DNA of 64,000 nt, taken from positions 124,001-188,000 of the forward strand of contig JBFLZW010000033.1 of assembly GCA_040755755.1 (NCBI GenBank). Reading direction: 5' to 3'. Positions 47,080-57,406 of this stretch are shown one piece after another. Under the pieces are notes generated by a model. That model ran no database searches, was not told the origin of the DNA, and saw nothing but the letters and a program-made list of their open reading frames with translations. Within the stretch, counting starts at the first letter, position 1. Every line of letters begins with the position of its first letter. A program made the translations under genes and the position numbers. This DNA comes from a bacterium (GTDB lineage: Bacteria; SZUA-182; DTGQ01).

Positions 47080-47127
47080 GCACCTTGACGGAAGTTTGCG
47101 CTCAATAACAAGAAGTGAGGAGCCATC

Positions 47128-47844
47128 GTGCATTCTGAATCTATAAATAATACAACAGCATACGATGCCTATTTTAAGGCAGTAATGGGCACTGAGCGGG
47201 CAAGACATACATATCTGCGCAGATTGGAAACAATTGAAAACCTGGCAGAGGGGCTTGAAGGGAAAAGTGTACTGGATATCGGATGCGGTATGGGTTTCAG
47301 GACAGCAGGTATTGCGAAAAAAGGAGTAAAATCGATTGTCGGGATCGATGTGGATTACGAACGCATTCGGAACGCAAACAATTTTGCCGGTAGTCTCGGC
47401 ATCAATAACATCAGCTTTTTACCCATGAGCGCTCAATTTCTTGCTTTTCCGGATGGAAGTTTTGATCTTGTCATAGCTGATGAAATGATACATCACCTTG
47501 AGGATCTGCCAGCGGTGCTCAGAGAAGTATTTCGGGTCATAAAGAGGGGTGGCACAATAGTAATCTCTGACCATAATAAATTGAGTTTCTTTTCCGAACT
47601 TGTGAGATTTATATATTTCGGATCCAAGAGAGAGAAGCTCTACAGCGTGTACCAGATCCGGAGACTATTCAAAGAGACTGACTTTCGAGATATCAGGCAT
47701 AAACATATCCTATTTACTTCTCCCTTTTCCCATACCCCTCACTTTCTCCTCAAAGTGAATTATATGATGGAAGCTCTTATCGAGATAATCCCATTATTAA
47801 ATCTCCAATGCGGTGTATATGTGATACGAGGAGTTAAAAAGTAA
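47128..47844 (+). CDS. SAM-dependent methyltransferase (class I)
   Basis: The 238-residue protein starts at GTG 47128, six bases after GAGGAG. It carries the SAM-binding motif VLDIGCGMGFRT and the acidic strand-2 residue in VGIDVDYERI, followed by FDLVIADEMIHHL and RVIKRGGTIVISD. It probably methylates a sugar or a lipid-linked precursor in the EPS pathway, given its position as the last intact gene of the block. Confidence 0.82.
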   Translation: MHSESINNTTAYDAYFKAVMGTERARHTYLRRLETIENLAEGLEGKSVLDIGCGMGFRTAGIAKKGVKSIVGIDVDYERIRNANNFAGSLGINNISFLPMSAQFLAFPDGSFDLVIADEMIHHLEDLPAVLREVFRVIKRGGTIVISDHNKLSFFSELVRFIYFGSKREKLYSVYQIRRLFKETDFRDIRHKHILFTSPFSHTPHFLLKVNYMMEALIEIIPLLNLQCGVYVIRGVKK

Positions 47845-48140
47845 TTTTGCTAACGTGCAGAGTGACGTGTCAACATATTACGCTTAAGGAGAATGGCACT
47901 TACATAAGAATTAGTAATTCTCCCGCAGAGACGCTGAGACGCAGAGGATATCATTGAAAAGTAAAAGTAAAATAAGTTCCTCCTTGTGCCTTTTTACTTT
48001 TTGCTTGCTTCCAGGCCGTTGACACATCGATATATCCCGACTTTCATCAGGACCTTGCCGGATTGGTTGTTCTCTGCGTCTCTGCGTCTCTGCGGGAGAT
48101 CTTTTTTCCCTGTGTGCTTTGTGTCCTCTCTATATTATAG
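47845..48140. other. Gap between methyltransferase and broken wecB
   Basis: No gene is supported here. The stretch is filled mainly by the inverted-repeat element at 47919-48099. Inside it AAAAGTAAAAG near 47955 faces a CTTTTTACTTTTT segment near 47990, giving a nested weaker pairing. The epimerase homology starts directly after a TAG at 48138-48140. Confidence 0.5.
47919..48099. repeat. Inverted-repeat element of the CGCAGAGACGCAGAG type
   Basis: Two 28-base arms (47919-47946 and 48072-48099) are reverse complements with one mismatch. Their core is the iterated GACGCAGAGACGCAGAG-like motif, and they flank about 125 bases. Six T at 48102-48107 follow the right arm. The layout suggests a small non-autonomous mobile element or intergenic repeat that can form a long hairpin. 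The downstream wecB fragment begins only 41 bases further on. Confidence 0.7.
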
Positions 48141-48722
48141 ATTGACACGCTGCTGAGGCTTTTGCCAAAAGCGGATAATGAAGTAGTGCTGAATGAACTT
48201 GCCCTGAATGGATCATCCTGTTGTCCTGGCTCTTATGCCCTGGTCACTCTGCATCGGCCCTCAAATGTTGATGAGCCTGATATGCTGGCTAATATCATGA
48301 AGACTCTTCAGGAGATCAGCCAGTCCCTTTTCGTCATTTTTCCAATTCATCCCCGAACTCAGCACAGGCTGCAGGGCCTGGGTATTACCATTGACAGTCC
48401 GCGTCTTAAACTGATTGAGCCGATCGGCTATGTGCAGTTTTTGGCTTTGCAGCGGCAGGCACGGCTAGTTATTACCGACTCAGGAGGGATCCAGGAGGAG
48501 ACAACTTTCCTTGGTGTACCTTGTCTGACAGTCAGGGAGAATACTGAGCGTCCGGTTACTATCACCATTGGCACAAACGTACTGGTAGGACAGAACATGA
48601 GCCGTCTTAAGGAGGAGGTGGAGAGAATTTTATCCGGGACAGGTAGAAAAGGTTCGGTGCCTCCACTGTGGGATGGCAAGGCGAGTGAGCGCATTGCCGC
48701 CATTGTCGAACAATGGGCATGA
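48141..48722 (+). pseudogene. wecB: Truncated UDP-GlcNAc 2-epimerase (WecB), C-terminal half
   Basis: Homology begins at IDTLLRLLPKAD right after an in-frame TAG and runs to the natural C-terminus. Conserved features of the second Rossmann domain are intact: VTLHRPSNVDEP, PIHPRT, LIEPIGYVQFL, ITDSGGIQEE, VPCLTVRENTERPVTI. A functional epimerase is about 360-380 residues; the N-terminal UDP-sugar domain is missing. Translation could start at TTG 48162, but the product would lack half the active site. Truncation near the inverted-repeat element suggests the element caused or followed the deletion. Confidence 0.82.
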
Positions 48723-48815
48723 TGACATTTTCAAGGATCCCGCTCATGCAGGCAGAAACACAGCTCCACAAATGATCGTTTTTACCTGCACCCAACGATA
48801 CTCTTTCTGTCAAGC

Positions 48816-50876
48816 TCAATGAAGCCGTCTTTGCAGATATCTCAGGATAACGTTTTTGGGCCTGTCAGGTGGAATTGGTAATTTGTTTAATTCATCAATA
48901 AGGTTATCCTTGCATCCAAGAAAATCGATGCCCCCATTCCAGGGGACATAATCACTTTTTTCTAATTGATAAAAGGCTTGTTCTCCTTTATTGAGTAAAT
49001 CCAATATTTTGAACTTTTCGGACCTGGCCGCATCCATTACATTTTCATTCAAATACTTATTAATATTATAGAGCCCGATTCTGACTTGAGCAAAGCACTG
49101 GCAAGCAGTACTATTCGCTTTATGTGCTCCATAGAAATCTTTTGATTCGGCTGGTATTTTACTTTCCACGGTTTTGAGAATTTCCAATGCGCGATTTGCT
49201 TTTTCAAGTTGTTCCTGGCAGTATTCCCGGGTTAACCACGGTTGGGGATTTACCATGAGATAAGGGCTTAAATTAAAAGATACTACTTCTGCCATCTCAT
49301 TTGAAGCATTATCAAAAAGAATTTTGCAGGCACGGGGCAAAAAACCTTTATCGATTTCTTCTGGATTATCCGCTACCTGTTTCCAGAGTGGAGGGTTCTC
49401 TAAATTCAGTAAGTATTCACTCCCCGGAGCCTCAATATTCCAGGAATATTCTGCTGTACCCATGACCTGAATTTTTGACATTACCCTGTAGGCTGTATTC
49501 CAGTAAATGTTATCTTTGCCTTCAGCATAAAATGTTCTCGCAAACCTGAAGGAAGTAATATAAGGCCTCTGGATGTCCCAATCTTTTGGTTCAGTTGCAT
49601 GGTATGCAAATGATGGCTGCCTTATCATCCGGCACCAGCGGGAGATATCGTCCGCAGTACCTTCACGGACAACAAGAAAAACATCCTGGGGAATAAGCCG
49701 GGTCAATTTTCCCAGCCAATTGACAATATTGGGATAGCTTGAAGCAGTATATTTCGCCACATAAGGATAAACTACCGTTATGAAGAGAGTGTCCTGGGAT
49801 GCTTTTTTAATTTTATTATAAAATGTATTTATTACATGAGCATCAGCCAGTGCCCGATCTTCACCAAATCGTGTTCGGCATCTGTCACATTTTTTACTCC
49901 ACAATTCCGGATCATTGACACCGCCACTATCAATGCAATGGAGATAAATTGCCTTAGCGCCAGTGTTTTGGATAAAATTGGAAAGATCATCTCCTTTTTT
50001 CGATAACAACTCATCATTACTCCAACAGAAAAGCATTCCTCTATGACCGATCATTCCTGAATAAGGATAATAATACTGATTTGCCCCTTGGGGTACCGGA
50101 GCTTCCCCAATATTCCACCAGCCGTCATACACTATCCGGATGCCCCGTTCCCATGCGTAGTCATTGATATTTTTAAACCATTCTTTATCGCTGGTCAAGG
50201 TATCATGATTGTACGAAAAACCAGACCAGATCATATTGATTTTATGGCGCAAAGCAAAATCGATGGTTGCTTTTGCCTGAGCACGGCAAGCGATAATACT
50301 GTCTGCCGTCCGGTACGTAAAATCCGGCTTATCCCATATATCATACCTGGCAATACAGAGAGAATCGCCAGCCTTTTTGAGTAAGCTTCGGAGTGTGATG
50401 CAGCCATACAAAGTGCCTTGATCACCTCCCCCGCCGATGAGAATCAATTGCTTGGTTCCACGAGTAAAAAACTTGATGACATAGCCCTGTTCACCCGGAT
50501 CTTGATACTCGAGGTTATGAGAGTGGCAAAGCTCTTGAATCCAGGGTGATTTTAAATTACCTACAATTATTGAATTATCGCTTACTTCATTGATACTGGC
50601 GTATATTTTTTCTGGTAATGCCGCGCCTCCAAGTGACTTTACCTGAGCATTTACCTCTTCTATTCCTATTTGATGCTTTCTATTGGCAATATTTTCAACT
50701 ACAAAAGCAGAAGCAGCCGTGACAGGTATCGATCCCGATAGTTCTGTAACCTTTTTCGGCAGTGGAATAAGCAACAAGTCATTTACCTGGGATTGAGCAT
50801 GGGCAGGCTGAATTATTACGATGACAATAAGGATGACAATAGCCAGATGAGTTTTGGCGAGTAACGGTTTATCCAT
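48816..50876 (-). CDS. Secreted glycoside hydrolase, GH20/GH67-like N-domain
   Basis: The 686-residue exported protein has a signal peptide (about 1-28, AHA). The N-domain LIPLPKKVTELSG matches the Glyco_hydro_20b/alpha-glucuronidase N-terminal fold. A barrel-like middle follows (YDIWDKPDFTYRTADS, KINMIWSGFSYNH, YLHCIDSGGVNDPELW). A CxxC pair (KKCDRCRTRFG) resembles that of DUF4838-type hydrolases. It probably cleaves an N-acetylhexosamine- or uronate-containing polymer, perhaps the locus's own EPS. It runs against the surrounding operon and has its own divergent promoter region. Catalytic residues cannot be fixed by eye. Confidence 0.65.
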   Translation of the reverse strand: MDKPLLAKTHLAIVILIVIVIIQPAHAQSQVNDLLLIPLPKKVTELSGSIPVTAASAFVVENIANRKHQIGIEEVNAQVKSLGGAALPEKIYASINEVSDNSIIVGNLKSPWIQELCHSHNLEYQDPGEQGYVIKFFTRGTKQLILIGGGGDQGTLYGCITLRSLLKKAGDSLCIARYDIWDKPDFTYRTADSIIACRAQAKATIDFALRHKINMIWSGFSYNHDTLTSDKEWFKNINDYAWERGIRIVYDGWWNIGEAPVPQGANQYYYPYSGMIGHRGMLFCWSNDELLSKKGDDLSNFIQNTGAKAIYLHCIDSGGVNDPELWSKKCDRCRTRFGEDRALADAHVINTFYNKIKKASQDTLFITVVYPYVAKYTASSYPNIVNWLGKLTRLIPQDVFLVVREGTADDISRWCRMIRQPSFAYHATEPKDWDIQRPYITSFRFARTFYAEGKDNIYWNTAYRVMSKIQVMGTAEYSWNIEAPGSEYLLNLENPPLWKQVADNPEEIDKGFLPRACKILFDNASNEMAEVVSFNLSPYLMVNPQPWLTREYCQEQLEKANRALEILKTVESKIPAESKDFYGAHKANSTACQCFAQVRIGLYNINKYLNENVMDAARSEKFKILDLLNKGEQAFYQLEKSDYVPWNGGIDFLGCKDNLIDELNKLPIPPDRPKNVILRYLQRRLH

Positions 50877-51184
50877 ATAGCTGCGAATCTCTCTTAAAAC
50901 CTGTTGTTATGAATATTGAGGCTGCTTAATTTTAGAGACAAAGAGATAAAGGCACAAGAGCCGAATTTGCGGCTTTCGTATTGAGTGCCTTTGTTCCTGA
51001 TATAACGCTTCATTTTTTTATTCGGAAGATACATACCAATTCAACGACTGATGAACGACAACCGCTTATGGTACGAAGCCGCATTTGAGAGATCAATAAA
51101 ATAAAATCAGGCATAAGATTAATATTTAATATTATTATATCCTAATATTAAATTCAAGGGAAATAAAATATCGAAAGGGGAAAT
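50877..51184. promoter_or_regulatory. Divergent promoter region, glycosidase / sugar dehydrogenase
   Basis: Just over 300 bases separate the two divergent genes. The right part is strongly AT-rich and contains an inverted repeat TTAATATT (51119-51126) / AATATTAA (51144-51151) with a 17-base spacer, 34 bases before the dehydrogenase start. It may be an operator. No terminator, small gene or RNA motif was recognised in the rest. Confidence 0.4.
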
Positions 51185-52489
51185 ATGCTACTTGAAAAAA
51201 TTAAAAACAGAACAGCCCAGATAGGGATAATCGGCCTTGGCTATGTCGGTCTGCCCTTGGTCAGAGAGTTTTATCGAAGCGGCTTTTCAGTAACCGGCTT
51301 TGATGTGGATCAGGCCAAGGTGGATATGCTTAGATCCGGAAGGAGTTATATCAGGCACATTCCTTCAGAAATGATCAGGGAAATGGTCACCGACGGACGA
51401 TTTCAGGCCACGACGGATTTTTCCCGATTAACCGGGCAGGATGCGATCATTATTTGTGTTCCAACTCCTCTCAACGTTAACCGGGAGCCTGATATGTTTT
51501 ATGTCTTTGGTACAACCAGAACAATCGCCAGATATCTGAAGAAGGGGCAATTGATTGTTCTGGAAAGCACCACTTATCCGGGGACCACGGATGAAGATAT
51601 GCGGGCCATTCTGGAAAATACGGACCTTCATGCCGGATATGACTTTTATCTGGCCTTCTCCCCCGAACGGGAGGACCCGAATAATTCCAAATACTCGACC
51701 AGAACCATTCCCAAGGTCGTGGGAGGCTATACGCCGCAGTGCCTTGAGGTTGCCCTTGCCCTGTACAATTGCATCGTCGAGAGAACCATTCCGGTTTCCT
51801 CAACCAGGGTGGCCGAAGCGACAAAATTGCTCGAAAATATTTTCCGGGCGGTGAATATTGCCCTGGTCAATGAGATGAAGATGCTGTTTGACCGGATGGG
51901 GATAGATGTCTGGGAGGTCATCAATGCCGCGGCCACCAAGCCCTTTGGCTACACGCCCTTTTATCCGGGACCGGGTCTTGGGGGACACTGCATCCCGATC
52001 GATCCCTTTTATCTGACCTGGAAGGCACGGGAGTATGACTTCAATACCCGATTTATCGAGCTTGCCGGAGAAGTAAATACCGGAATGCCCTACTATGTCG
52101 TCCAAAAGACCATGGATGCCCTGAATGAGCGTGGCAAAAGCCTGAAAGGGGCACGGGTGCTGGTTCTGGGGATTGCCTACAAAAAAGATGTTGACGACCC
52201 GCGGGAATCCCCATCCTTCAAGGTAATCGAGCTGTACCAGAGCAAGGGAGCTGTCGTGGACTACAACGACCCGTATGTTCCTGCACTTCCCCAAATGCGG
52301 CATCATGCCCTGAGCATGAAATCCGTTCCGCTCACCGAGCACACGGTCTCTTCCTATGATGCCGTGGTCATCGTGACCGACCATTCTGATTATGACTACA
52401 AGTGGCTGTATTCCAGAGCCAATCTGATTATCGATACCAGAAACGCCATGGGCGTCTCGTTGAATGATGAAAAGGTTGTAAAAGCATAA
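51185..52489 (+). CDS. Nucleotide-sugar 6-dehydrogenase (WecC/WbpA type)
   Basis: The 434-residue NAD-dependent enzyme oxidises UDP-HexNAc (or UDP-Glc) to the uronic acid. It shows a Rossmann start ([13 protein letters not shown]), the STTYPGTT loop, a helix with [20 protein letters not shown], and the catalytic Cys in GGHCIPIDP. The length and IPIDPFYL ending fit UDP-N-acetylglucosamine/mannosamine 6-dehydrogenases better than UDP-glucose ones. It follows the broken wecB that would normally precede it in a ManNAcA pathway, so the substrate may instead be UDP-GlcNAc. GAAAGGGG precedes the ATG. Confidence 0.88.
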   Translation: MLLEKIKNRTAQIGIIGLGYVGLPLVREFYRSGFSVTGFDVDQAKVDMLRSGRSYIRHIPSEMIREMVTDGRFQATTDFSRLTGQDAIIICVPTPLNVNREPDMFYVFGTTRTIARYLKKGQLIVLESTTYPGTTDEDMRAILENTDLHAGYDFYLAFSPEREDPNNSKYSTRTIPKVVGGYTPQCLEVALALYNCIVERTIPVSSTRVAEATKLLENIFRAVNIALVNEMKMLFDRMGIDVWEVINAAATKPFGYTPFYPGPGLGGHCIPIDPFYLTWKAREYDFNTRFIELAGEVNTGMPYYVVQKTMDALNERGKSLKGARVLVLGIAYKKDVDDPRESPSFKVIELYQSKGAVVDYNDPYVPALPQMRHHALSMKSVPLTEHTVSSYDAVVIVTDHSDYDYKWLYSRANLIIDTRNAMGVSLNDEKVVKA

Positions 52490-52505
52490 TAAAGGGGGAA
52501 AGTAT

Positions 52506-52529
52506 ATGGTTATGGTTATGGTTATGGTT
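52506..52529 (+). repeat. (ATGGTT)4 hexanucleotide repeat at start codon
   Basis: Four perfect hexamers supply ATG at 52506, 52512, 52518 and 52524. Gain or loss of units would not shift frame but would change the distance from the GGGGGAAAG ribosome site to the next ATG and the length of the signal peptide's start. Confidence 0.9.
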
Positions 52530-53177
52530 AAGACACTGGCTTTTTTGTGCATTTTATTATTGCTTGGAGGAGTGGTTGAAACAGCGAGGGCTGATTGCAT
52601 TGAATTTTCTGAAATATTTTTAGGCACAGCCCATGACGCCGATTTTTTTAGCCTTGAACGAGGTTGGCGTGGAGAATTCCAGTTTGATTTAACAGCAGCC
52701 GGAAATCCGGCGAAATTGTATAACCAGAACGGTGAGGAATTAGTCTCGGTTCAGGCAGGCATAGATGAAGCGGGTTATAACATGAGCCTCTATAACCCTC
52801 CCTGCGAGGGAGAGTTGAGTTTTGTCTTTTCCGATAATGATCCCCAGCGTGAATTAATTACTATATACACCGGGCTGTACGATGGCAGCGACCTTGTTTA
52901 TTCAATGGTATACAACCTAGGCAGAAAGGGAGGAGCAAGGCAATATGCCCCACTGAGGATCGATTTGGCATCGGAAGGGCTGCTGGACTACCTGGCAGAT
53001 GGTCAATTCGCATCTTTCGTAATTTGCCCGATAATTCCCGGTATAGAGGACAATGATATCCGAATCGACCAGGCTGCTTTAACCGTGAGCGCAACTCCCG
53101 TGCCGATACCTTCTGCCTGTCTGCTGTTTTTTTCGGGGTTAATCGGACTGGCAGGGATCAGGAGGAAATTTGCTTAA
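52506..53177 (+). CDS. VPIPS-CTERM protein with ATGGTT-repeat start
   Basis: The 223-residue secreted protein has a signal peptide ending ARA. Its body is beta-rich and uncharacterised (LYDGSDLVYSMVYNLG), and its tail VPIPSACLLFFSGLIGL is followed by RRKFA, an exosortase sorting signal. The start region is four tandem ATGGTT units (52506-52529), each providing an in-frame ATG, after a GGGGGAAAG site; the repeat encodes MVMVMVMV. It ends 8 bases before the convergent HPt gene. Confidence 0.8.
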   Translation: MVMVMVMVKTLAFLCILLLLGGVVETARADCIEFSEIFLGTAHDADFFSLERGWRGEFQFDLTAAGNPAKLYNQNGEELVSVQAGIDEAGYNMSLYNPPCEGELSFVFSDNDPQRELITIYTGLYDGSDLVYSMVYNLGRKGGARQYAPLRIDLASEGLLDYLADGQFASFVICPIIPGIEDNDIRIDQAALTVSATPVPIPSACLLFFSGLIGLAGIRRKFA

Positions 53178-53185
53178 GTTTCCTG

Positions 53186-53509
53186 TCACGGCATATGCTG
53201 CTCAAGCTCGCTCAGTGCTTCTTTCAGCCTGTCTACATCCGCCTCGGCAGCAAGTCTGTTTTTATCGTTTTTGCAGCCAAGCTCCAGAGACTTGGCGATA
53301 GTTTGAATCTTCTCTATTCTGAGATTTCCCGCCATGCCTTTCAGAGCGTGGGCAGTTCTGGCTGCCTGATCGAAATCATCCAGGCTGATCGCCTTATGCA
53401 GCTCTTCGATTGATTCTTTTACCTGGATAATGAGGTAGTCAAGAAGCTCATGGTAGGATGCCTTATCGATTCCAAGCTCTGCCAGAGTTTTTTGCTCATC
53501 TGGTTGCAT
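53186..53509 (-). CDS. Stand-alone HPt phosphotransfer protein
   Basis: The 107-residue four-helix protein has the phosphorylatable His in AARTAHALKGMAGNL. It probably relays phosphate from the hybrid kinase encoded upstream on the same strand, which has two receiver domains but no HPt of its own. The start follows GGAGG. It is the last gene of the four-gene minus-strand unit. Confidence 0.88.
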   Translation of the reverse strand: MQPDEQKTLAELGIDKASYHELLDYLIIQVKESIEELHKAISLDDFDQAARTAHALKGMAGNLRIEKIQTIAKSLELGCKNDKNRLAAEADVDRLKEALSELEQHMP

Positions 53510-53556
53510 GCTGCATTCTCCTCCTTCCGATTCGATCCAATCTACTTTAACCCAAT

Positions 53557-54600
53557 CTACTTCAATATAGGTTCACCATTATACGTAACCGATTTGATGT
53601 TCGCTTCGGCCTTGACTAAGGCAGCCTTGGGCAGCGTTGCATATTTCAGAGGTCCGGCATATTCCTGCCCCCCATGGATCATCCACCACAGCAGCTTCAC
53701 GGTCCGGTCGGCCTGCTCCCGTGATCTTCCCTGGTAATTCTGCTCCTTATACAGGAGCAGCCAGGTAAAACTGCTGATCGGATACCCGTCAGGAGCGTCG
53801 GTGTCGGTGATCGATACCCTGGTATCATCCGGTATGGCGATATTGGCAGCCAGGCTTGTTGACTGAAGACCCGCCTTGACGAACACTCCATGTTTATTTT
53901 GAACAGAATCTACCGGCATACCATGCGCTAGGGCATAAGCCAATTCGACATAGCCGATACTCCCTAAAAACTGCTTCAGCAAACCGGCAACTCCGCCGTT
54001 TCCTTTGGCACCCACTCCTGTCGGCCAGTCAACGGCTTTGCCTCTGCCAATCTTTTCTTTCCACTCCCGACTTACCTTTGACAGGTAATCGGTGAAGATA
54101 AAGGTAGTTCCGCTTTCCTCGGACCGATGCACCACGACGATATTGAGGGCCGGGAGTTTTACTCCAGGATTTATGGCCTGTATGGCGGGATCATCCCATC
54201 GGGTGATTTTCCCGATGAATATATCTGAAAGTAAAGCGGGAGTGAATTTCAGAGCAGGATTTCCCGGCAGGTTATGCGTTACCGAGACTGCACCCAGACA
54301 TATGGGTATATGGAGGATATGGGAAGGGGTCTCCTTCATTTTCTCATCGCTGAGGAAGGCATCGGATGCTGCAAAGTCTACGTTTTGTTCAAAGAGATGC
54401 TTCTGCCCGGCACCCGATCCGACAGCCTGATAATTGATTCTGACCTGGAATTTTTGATAATATGCATCGAACATCTTTTCATAGAGAGGATGAGGGAAGG
54501 TTGCTCCTGCCCCGGCTAACTCCTGGCTTTGCGCTCCGGCCAACGGATATCCGCTGGTCAAAAGAGCTCCGAAAAGGAAAATCAGGAATATTCTTCTCAT
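53557..54600 (-). CDS. pstS: Phosphate-binding protein PstS
   Basis: The start is ATG 54600, six bases after GGAGG; the frame is open a further 19 codons. After a signal peptide (about 1-25) the mature protein begins [18 protein letters not shown], the classic phosphate-binding opening. [14 protein letters not shown] and [12 protein letters not shown] supply the other ligand loops. It binds inorganic phosphate in the periplasm. Unusually, no pstC, pstA or pstB follows; it sits between a hybrid sensor kinase and an HPt gene, so it may serve sensing rather than transport. The kinase frame overlaps its first 40 codons. Confidence 0.87.
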   Translation of the reverse strand: MRRIFLIFLFGALLTSGYPLAGAQSQELAGAGATFPHPLYEKMFDAYYQKFQVRINYQAVGSGAGQKHLFEQNVDFAASDAFLSDEKMKETPSHILHIPICLGAVSVTHNLPGNPALKFTPALLSDIFIGKITRWDDPAIQAINPGVKLPALNIVVVHRSEESGTTFIFTDYLSKVSREWKEKIGRGKAVDWPTGVGAKGNGGVAGLLKQFLGSIGYVELAYALAHGMPVDSVQNKHGVFVKAGLQSTSLAANIAIPDDTRVSITDTDAPDGYPISSFTWLLLYKEQNYQGRSREQADRTVKLLWWMIHGGQEYAGPLKYATLPKAALVKAEANIKSVTYNGEPILK

Positions 54601-57406
54601 CTTTCGCCTCCAGTTTATCGGATTGAGACCTGCACACTTCGATAGTGGTGTATACACTGACCGGTTTTCCCCATCTGAGGATCTTTTCTTTCAACCGGTT
54701 TGGATTAACCGGCTTTGACAGATAGTCATTCATCCCGGCAGCCAGGACTCTTTCCTTATCCTCTTTCATGGCATCGGCTGTCAGGGCAATAATGGGAAGT
54801 TCCCTGTTTCCGCTGTCACGGATTTCCCGGACAGCGGAAAGCCCATCCATAACAGGCATCTGGATATCCATCAAAACCAGGTTGTACTGATTTGCTTTTG
54901 CCTTTGCAACGGCCTCCTGTCCATTCGATACTAAATCCACCTCACAGCCCCAATTTTTCAGTAATATCTCGATGAGTTTTTGATTAACGACAATGTCTTC
55001 AGCTACAAGAATCTTCAGGCCATTGAGAAGTGCATCATCGGGCTGGCCTTCAGGTGCCCCCTGAGTTCCCTGAGGTTTGATTCCCAGTGTTGTTTGCATA
55101 GTCCTGAGAAGGTCTGATCTCAGAATTGGCTTGGATAGATAGGCATCGAATCCTGATTCAGTGAGCTTCCTGACATTTTCCGATCCCACATCGGATGGCA
55201 GGGCAATAAGCTTTATGCCCTGGTATTTGTCTTGTTTTCGTATCCTTTTGGCAAGCTCATAACCATCCATATCCGGCATCATAATGTCGGAAAGAATGAT
55301 ATCAGGCATTTCGGACTGGCTGGATAAATAGTCCAATGCCTCTCTGGCCGAAGATGTCCTGGCGGGAACTGTCATCCGGGCATCCCGGCAATACATTTCC
55401 AGGATGTAACGGGAATGATCATTGTCATCAACAATAAGAACCCTTTTATCCTGAAGCTGCTCCAGGCAGGGTACCCCCTCGGCAGCATCAGGAGCACAGG
55501 CAGCTTCCTGAAGCTTGAGAGTGATGATAAATTCACTCCCTTTCCCTTCTTCCGAAATAAGCTGGATACTTCCTCCCATAAGTTCAACCAGAGCCTTGGC
55601 AATGGCCAGGCCCAGCCCGGTTCCTCCGTATCTTCTGGTAGTGGAAGAGTCAGCCTGGGTGAAAGGGCGAAAGATGAGCTGCTGCTTACCCTTGGAAATG
55701 CCGATGCCGGTATCTTTGACCGATAACCGCACGGTCTTTGTCCCCCCGGTCGTTGCAGCTTCACAACCTACCTCCAGCCCGATCTCACCCTTTGGGGTAA
55801 ACTTTATGGCATTACTTAAAAGGTTTAATAATATCTGCCGTATCCGGGTTGGATCACCCCGAAGACCCTTCGGAGTGTTTTTTTCAACGTTGCAGTAAAG
55901 CTCCACGCTATTGCCCTTCAGCATGGGTCTTACTATCTTTAGTACCTGCCTGATCAAAGCCTCCGGATCGAAATTTACATTTTCAAGCTCGATTTCTCCA
56001 GCCTCGATTTTGGAAATATCCAGAATATCATTGATAAGGCACAGGAGTACTTCCCCGCTTTTGCGGATCGTGTCTACATAATCCTTCTGTAAATCATCCA
56101 GTGAGGTATTACTGAGGAGGTCGGAAAAACCGATAACCGCATTCATGGGAGTACGGATTTCATGGGACATATTGGCCAGAAATTCGCTTTTGGCCTGACT
56201 GGAAATTTCCGCTTTTTCCCTGGCGTGTTCAAGCTCCTCGGTTTTCATGTAATAGTAGCCCCCGGCCATGAAAATTAAACACAGGAGGACCAGTGCCATG
56301 AAAAGGTTTCTTGAGTGCTTTTTGATCGGTGCTGCGATTTCATCATAGTCCAGAGTGGCATCTATTGACCAGAAAGTATTGCCAACCATGACAGGAGCAT
56401 AGGCTATTAACTTTTTCGTAACCTGGCCGCTGCCTGCTTTTGAGCCGCTCAGAAGGGTCCTCCCCCTGAAAAAGCTCCCCAAAGGAGCAAGTAATCCCTT
56501 GCTTTTATTCTGACTTTCACCGGAGAGGTTCACCCCTCTTGGGTTGAGAGTGCTATAAATGCTCACTCCCTTCTCTCCCTGGCTCGCTTTTTGTATGAGG
56601 GTCCTTACCTCTGGCCAGTTGTCAGCCGGAACCATCTCTTCTCTCAAGGCCATAACATTTCTGCCAATGTATTCGGAATTGGGATGGCTGATGATCAGGC
56701 CGCGATCATTAACGACTTCAACCGTGGTTTTTTCACGTCCCCTGGCCTGACTTACGAGATTATCGATTACGTAAACATAGATTACCGCCCGAAGCATGCC
56801 GATAAACTTTTCCCCTTCAAAAACAGGAAAACAAATAGAAAAGGACTGTATCCCTGCTTCTTCGGAAGACAGATTACTGATATGAGGCTGGTGCCTCTCC
56901 GCAACAAATTTCACGTCCGGTTTTTGAGCATAATTATTACCAAGCTCACTTTTGACGTAAGGAGCTATATTCCTGACCGTTCCTTCAGCATCAAGCAGGT
57001 AAAGCACACGGACCCATCCTCTAAAATTTATGAAAGTATACTCAAGGGGGGAATAATTATGCAGGGAAGGAGCGATATCTGTCAGGTTCTGTGAAACGCT
57101 CTTTTGAATCGTGGGATTCAGAGACAGGATTTCCAGCTCATCCTGAATATGATTAACAATCGCCTGAAGTGCTTGTGCTTCTGATTGTGCAAGAGCCAAC
57201 AGGTGATGCTGGGTTATTTCTATAATTGACCTTTCAAATTCTTCCGTGTCAGACTTGGCCAGATAGATGACACTGGCTATAACCGCAACCAAAGTAACGG
57301 CCATGGCCCGATATTTCCAGGTAGTTTTTTTATTCATCAGTGACTCTGCTCTCGAAGAGCAGTCCCGCTTACCAGGTTTTTCCAGTCTTCCACTTTCCTT
57401 CTTCAT
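54479..57406 (-). CDS. Hybrid sensor histidine kinase with Cache domain and two receivers
   Basis: ATG 57406 overlaps the stop of the preceding gene (ATGA), a coupling that favours it over TTG 57418. A transmembrane helix near 37-55 is followed by a double-Cache-like periplasmic sensor (about 60-365), a second helix ([19 protein letters not shown]), HisKA (His in [11 protein letters not shown]), HATPase ([24 protein letters not shown]), REC1 (Asp in [14 protein letters not shown]) and REC2 (Asp in [13 protein letters not shown]). There is no fused HPt; the separate HPt protein at 53186 is the natural partner. The final 40 residues are the out-of-frame reading of the pstS start and have no domain. 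Confidence 0.88.
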   Translation of the reverse strand: MKKESGRLEKPGKRDCSSRAESLMNKKTTWKYRAMAVTLVAVIASVIYLAKSDTEEFERSIIEITQHHLLALAQSEAQALQAIVNHIQDELEILSLNPTIQKSVSQNLTDIAPSLHNYSPLEYTFINFRGWVRVLYLLDAEGTVRNIAPYVKSELGNNYAQKPDVKFVAERHQPHISNLSSEEAGIQSFSICFPVFEGEKFIGMLRAVIYVYVIDNLVSQARGREKTTVEVVNDRGLIISHPNSEYIGRNVMALREEMVPADNWPEVRTLIQKASQGEKGVSIYSTLNPRGVNLSGESQNKSKGLLAPLGSFFRGRTLLSGSKAGSGQVTKKLIAYAPVMVGNTFWSIDATLDYDEIAAPIKKHSRNLFMALVLLCLIFMAGGYYYMKTEELEHAREKAEISSQAKSEFLANMSHEIRTPMNAVIGFSDLLSNTSLDDLQKDYVDTIRKSGEVLLCLINDILDISKIEAGEIELENVNFDPEALIRQVLKIVRPMLKGNSVELYCNVEKNTPKGLRGDPTRIRQILLNLLSNAIKFTPKGEIGLEVGCEAATTGGTKTVRLSVKDTGIGISKGKQQLIFRPFTQADSSTTRRYGGTGLGLAIAKALVELMGGSIQLISEEGKGSEFIITLKLQEAACAPDAAEGVPCLEQLQDKRVLIVDDNDHSRYILEMYCRDARMTVPARTSSAREALDYLSSQSEMPDIILSDIMMPDMDGYELAKRIRKQDKYQGIKLIALPSDVGSENVRKLTESGFDAYLSKPILRSDLLRTMQTTLGIKPQGTQGAPEGQPDDALLNGLKILVAEDIVVNQKLIEILLKNWGCEVDLVSNGQEAVAKAKANQYNLVLMDIQMPVMDGLSAVREIRDSGNRELPIIALTADAMKEDKERVLAAGMNDYLSKPVNPNRLKEKILRWGKPVSVYTTIEVCRSQSDKLEAKDEKNIPDFPFRSSFDQRISVGRSAKPGVSRGRSNLPSSSL

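Noticed and set aside
48723-48815. Terminator between wecB fragment and glycosidase
   Set aside because: TGCAGG/CCTGCA can pair, but over a long loop with mismatches; support is too weak to list.
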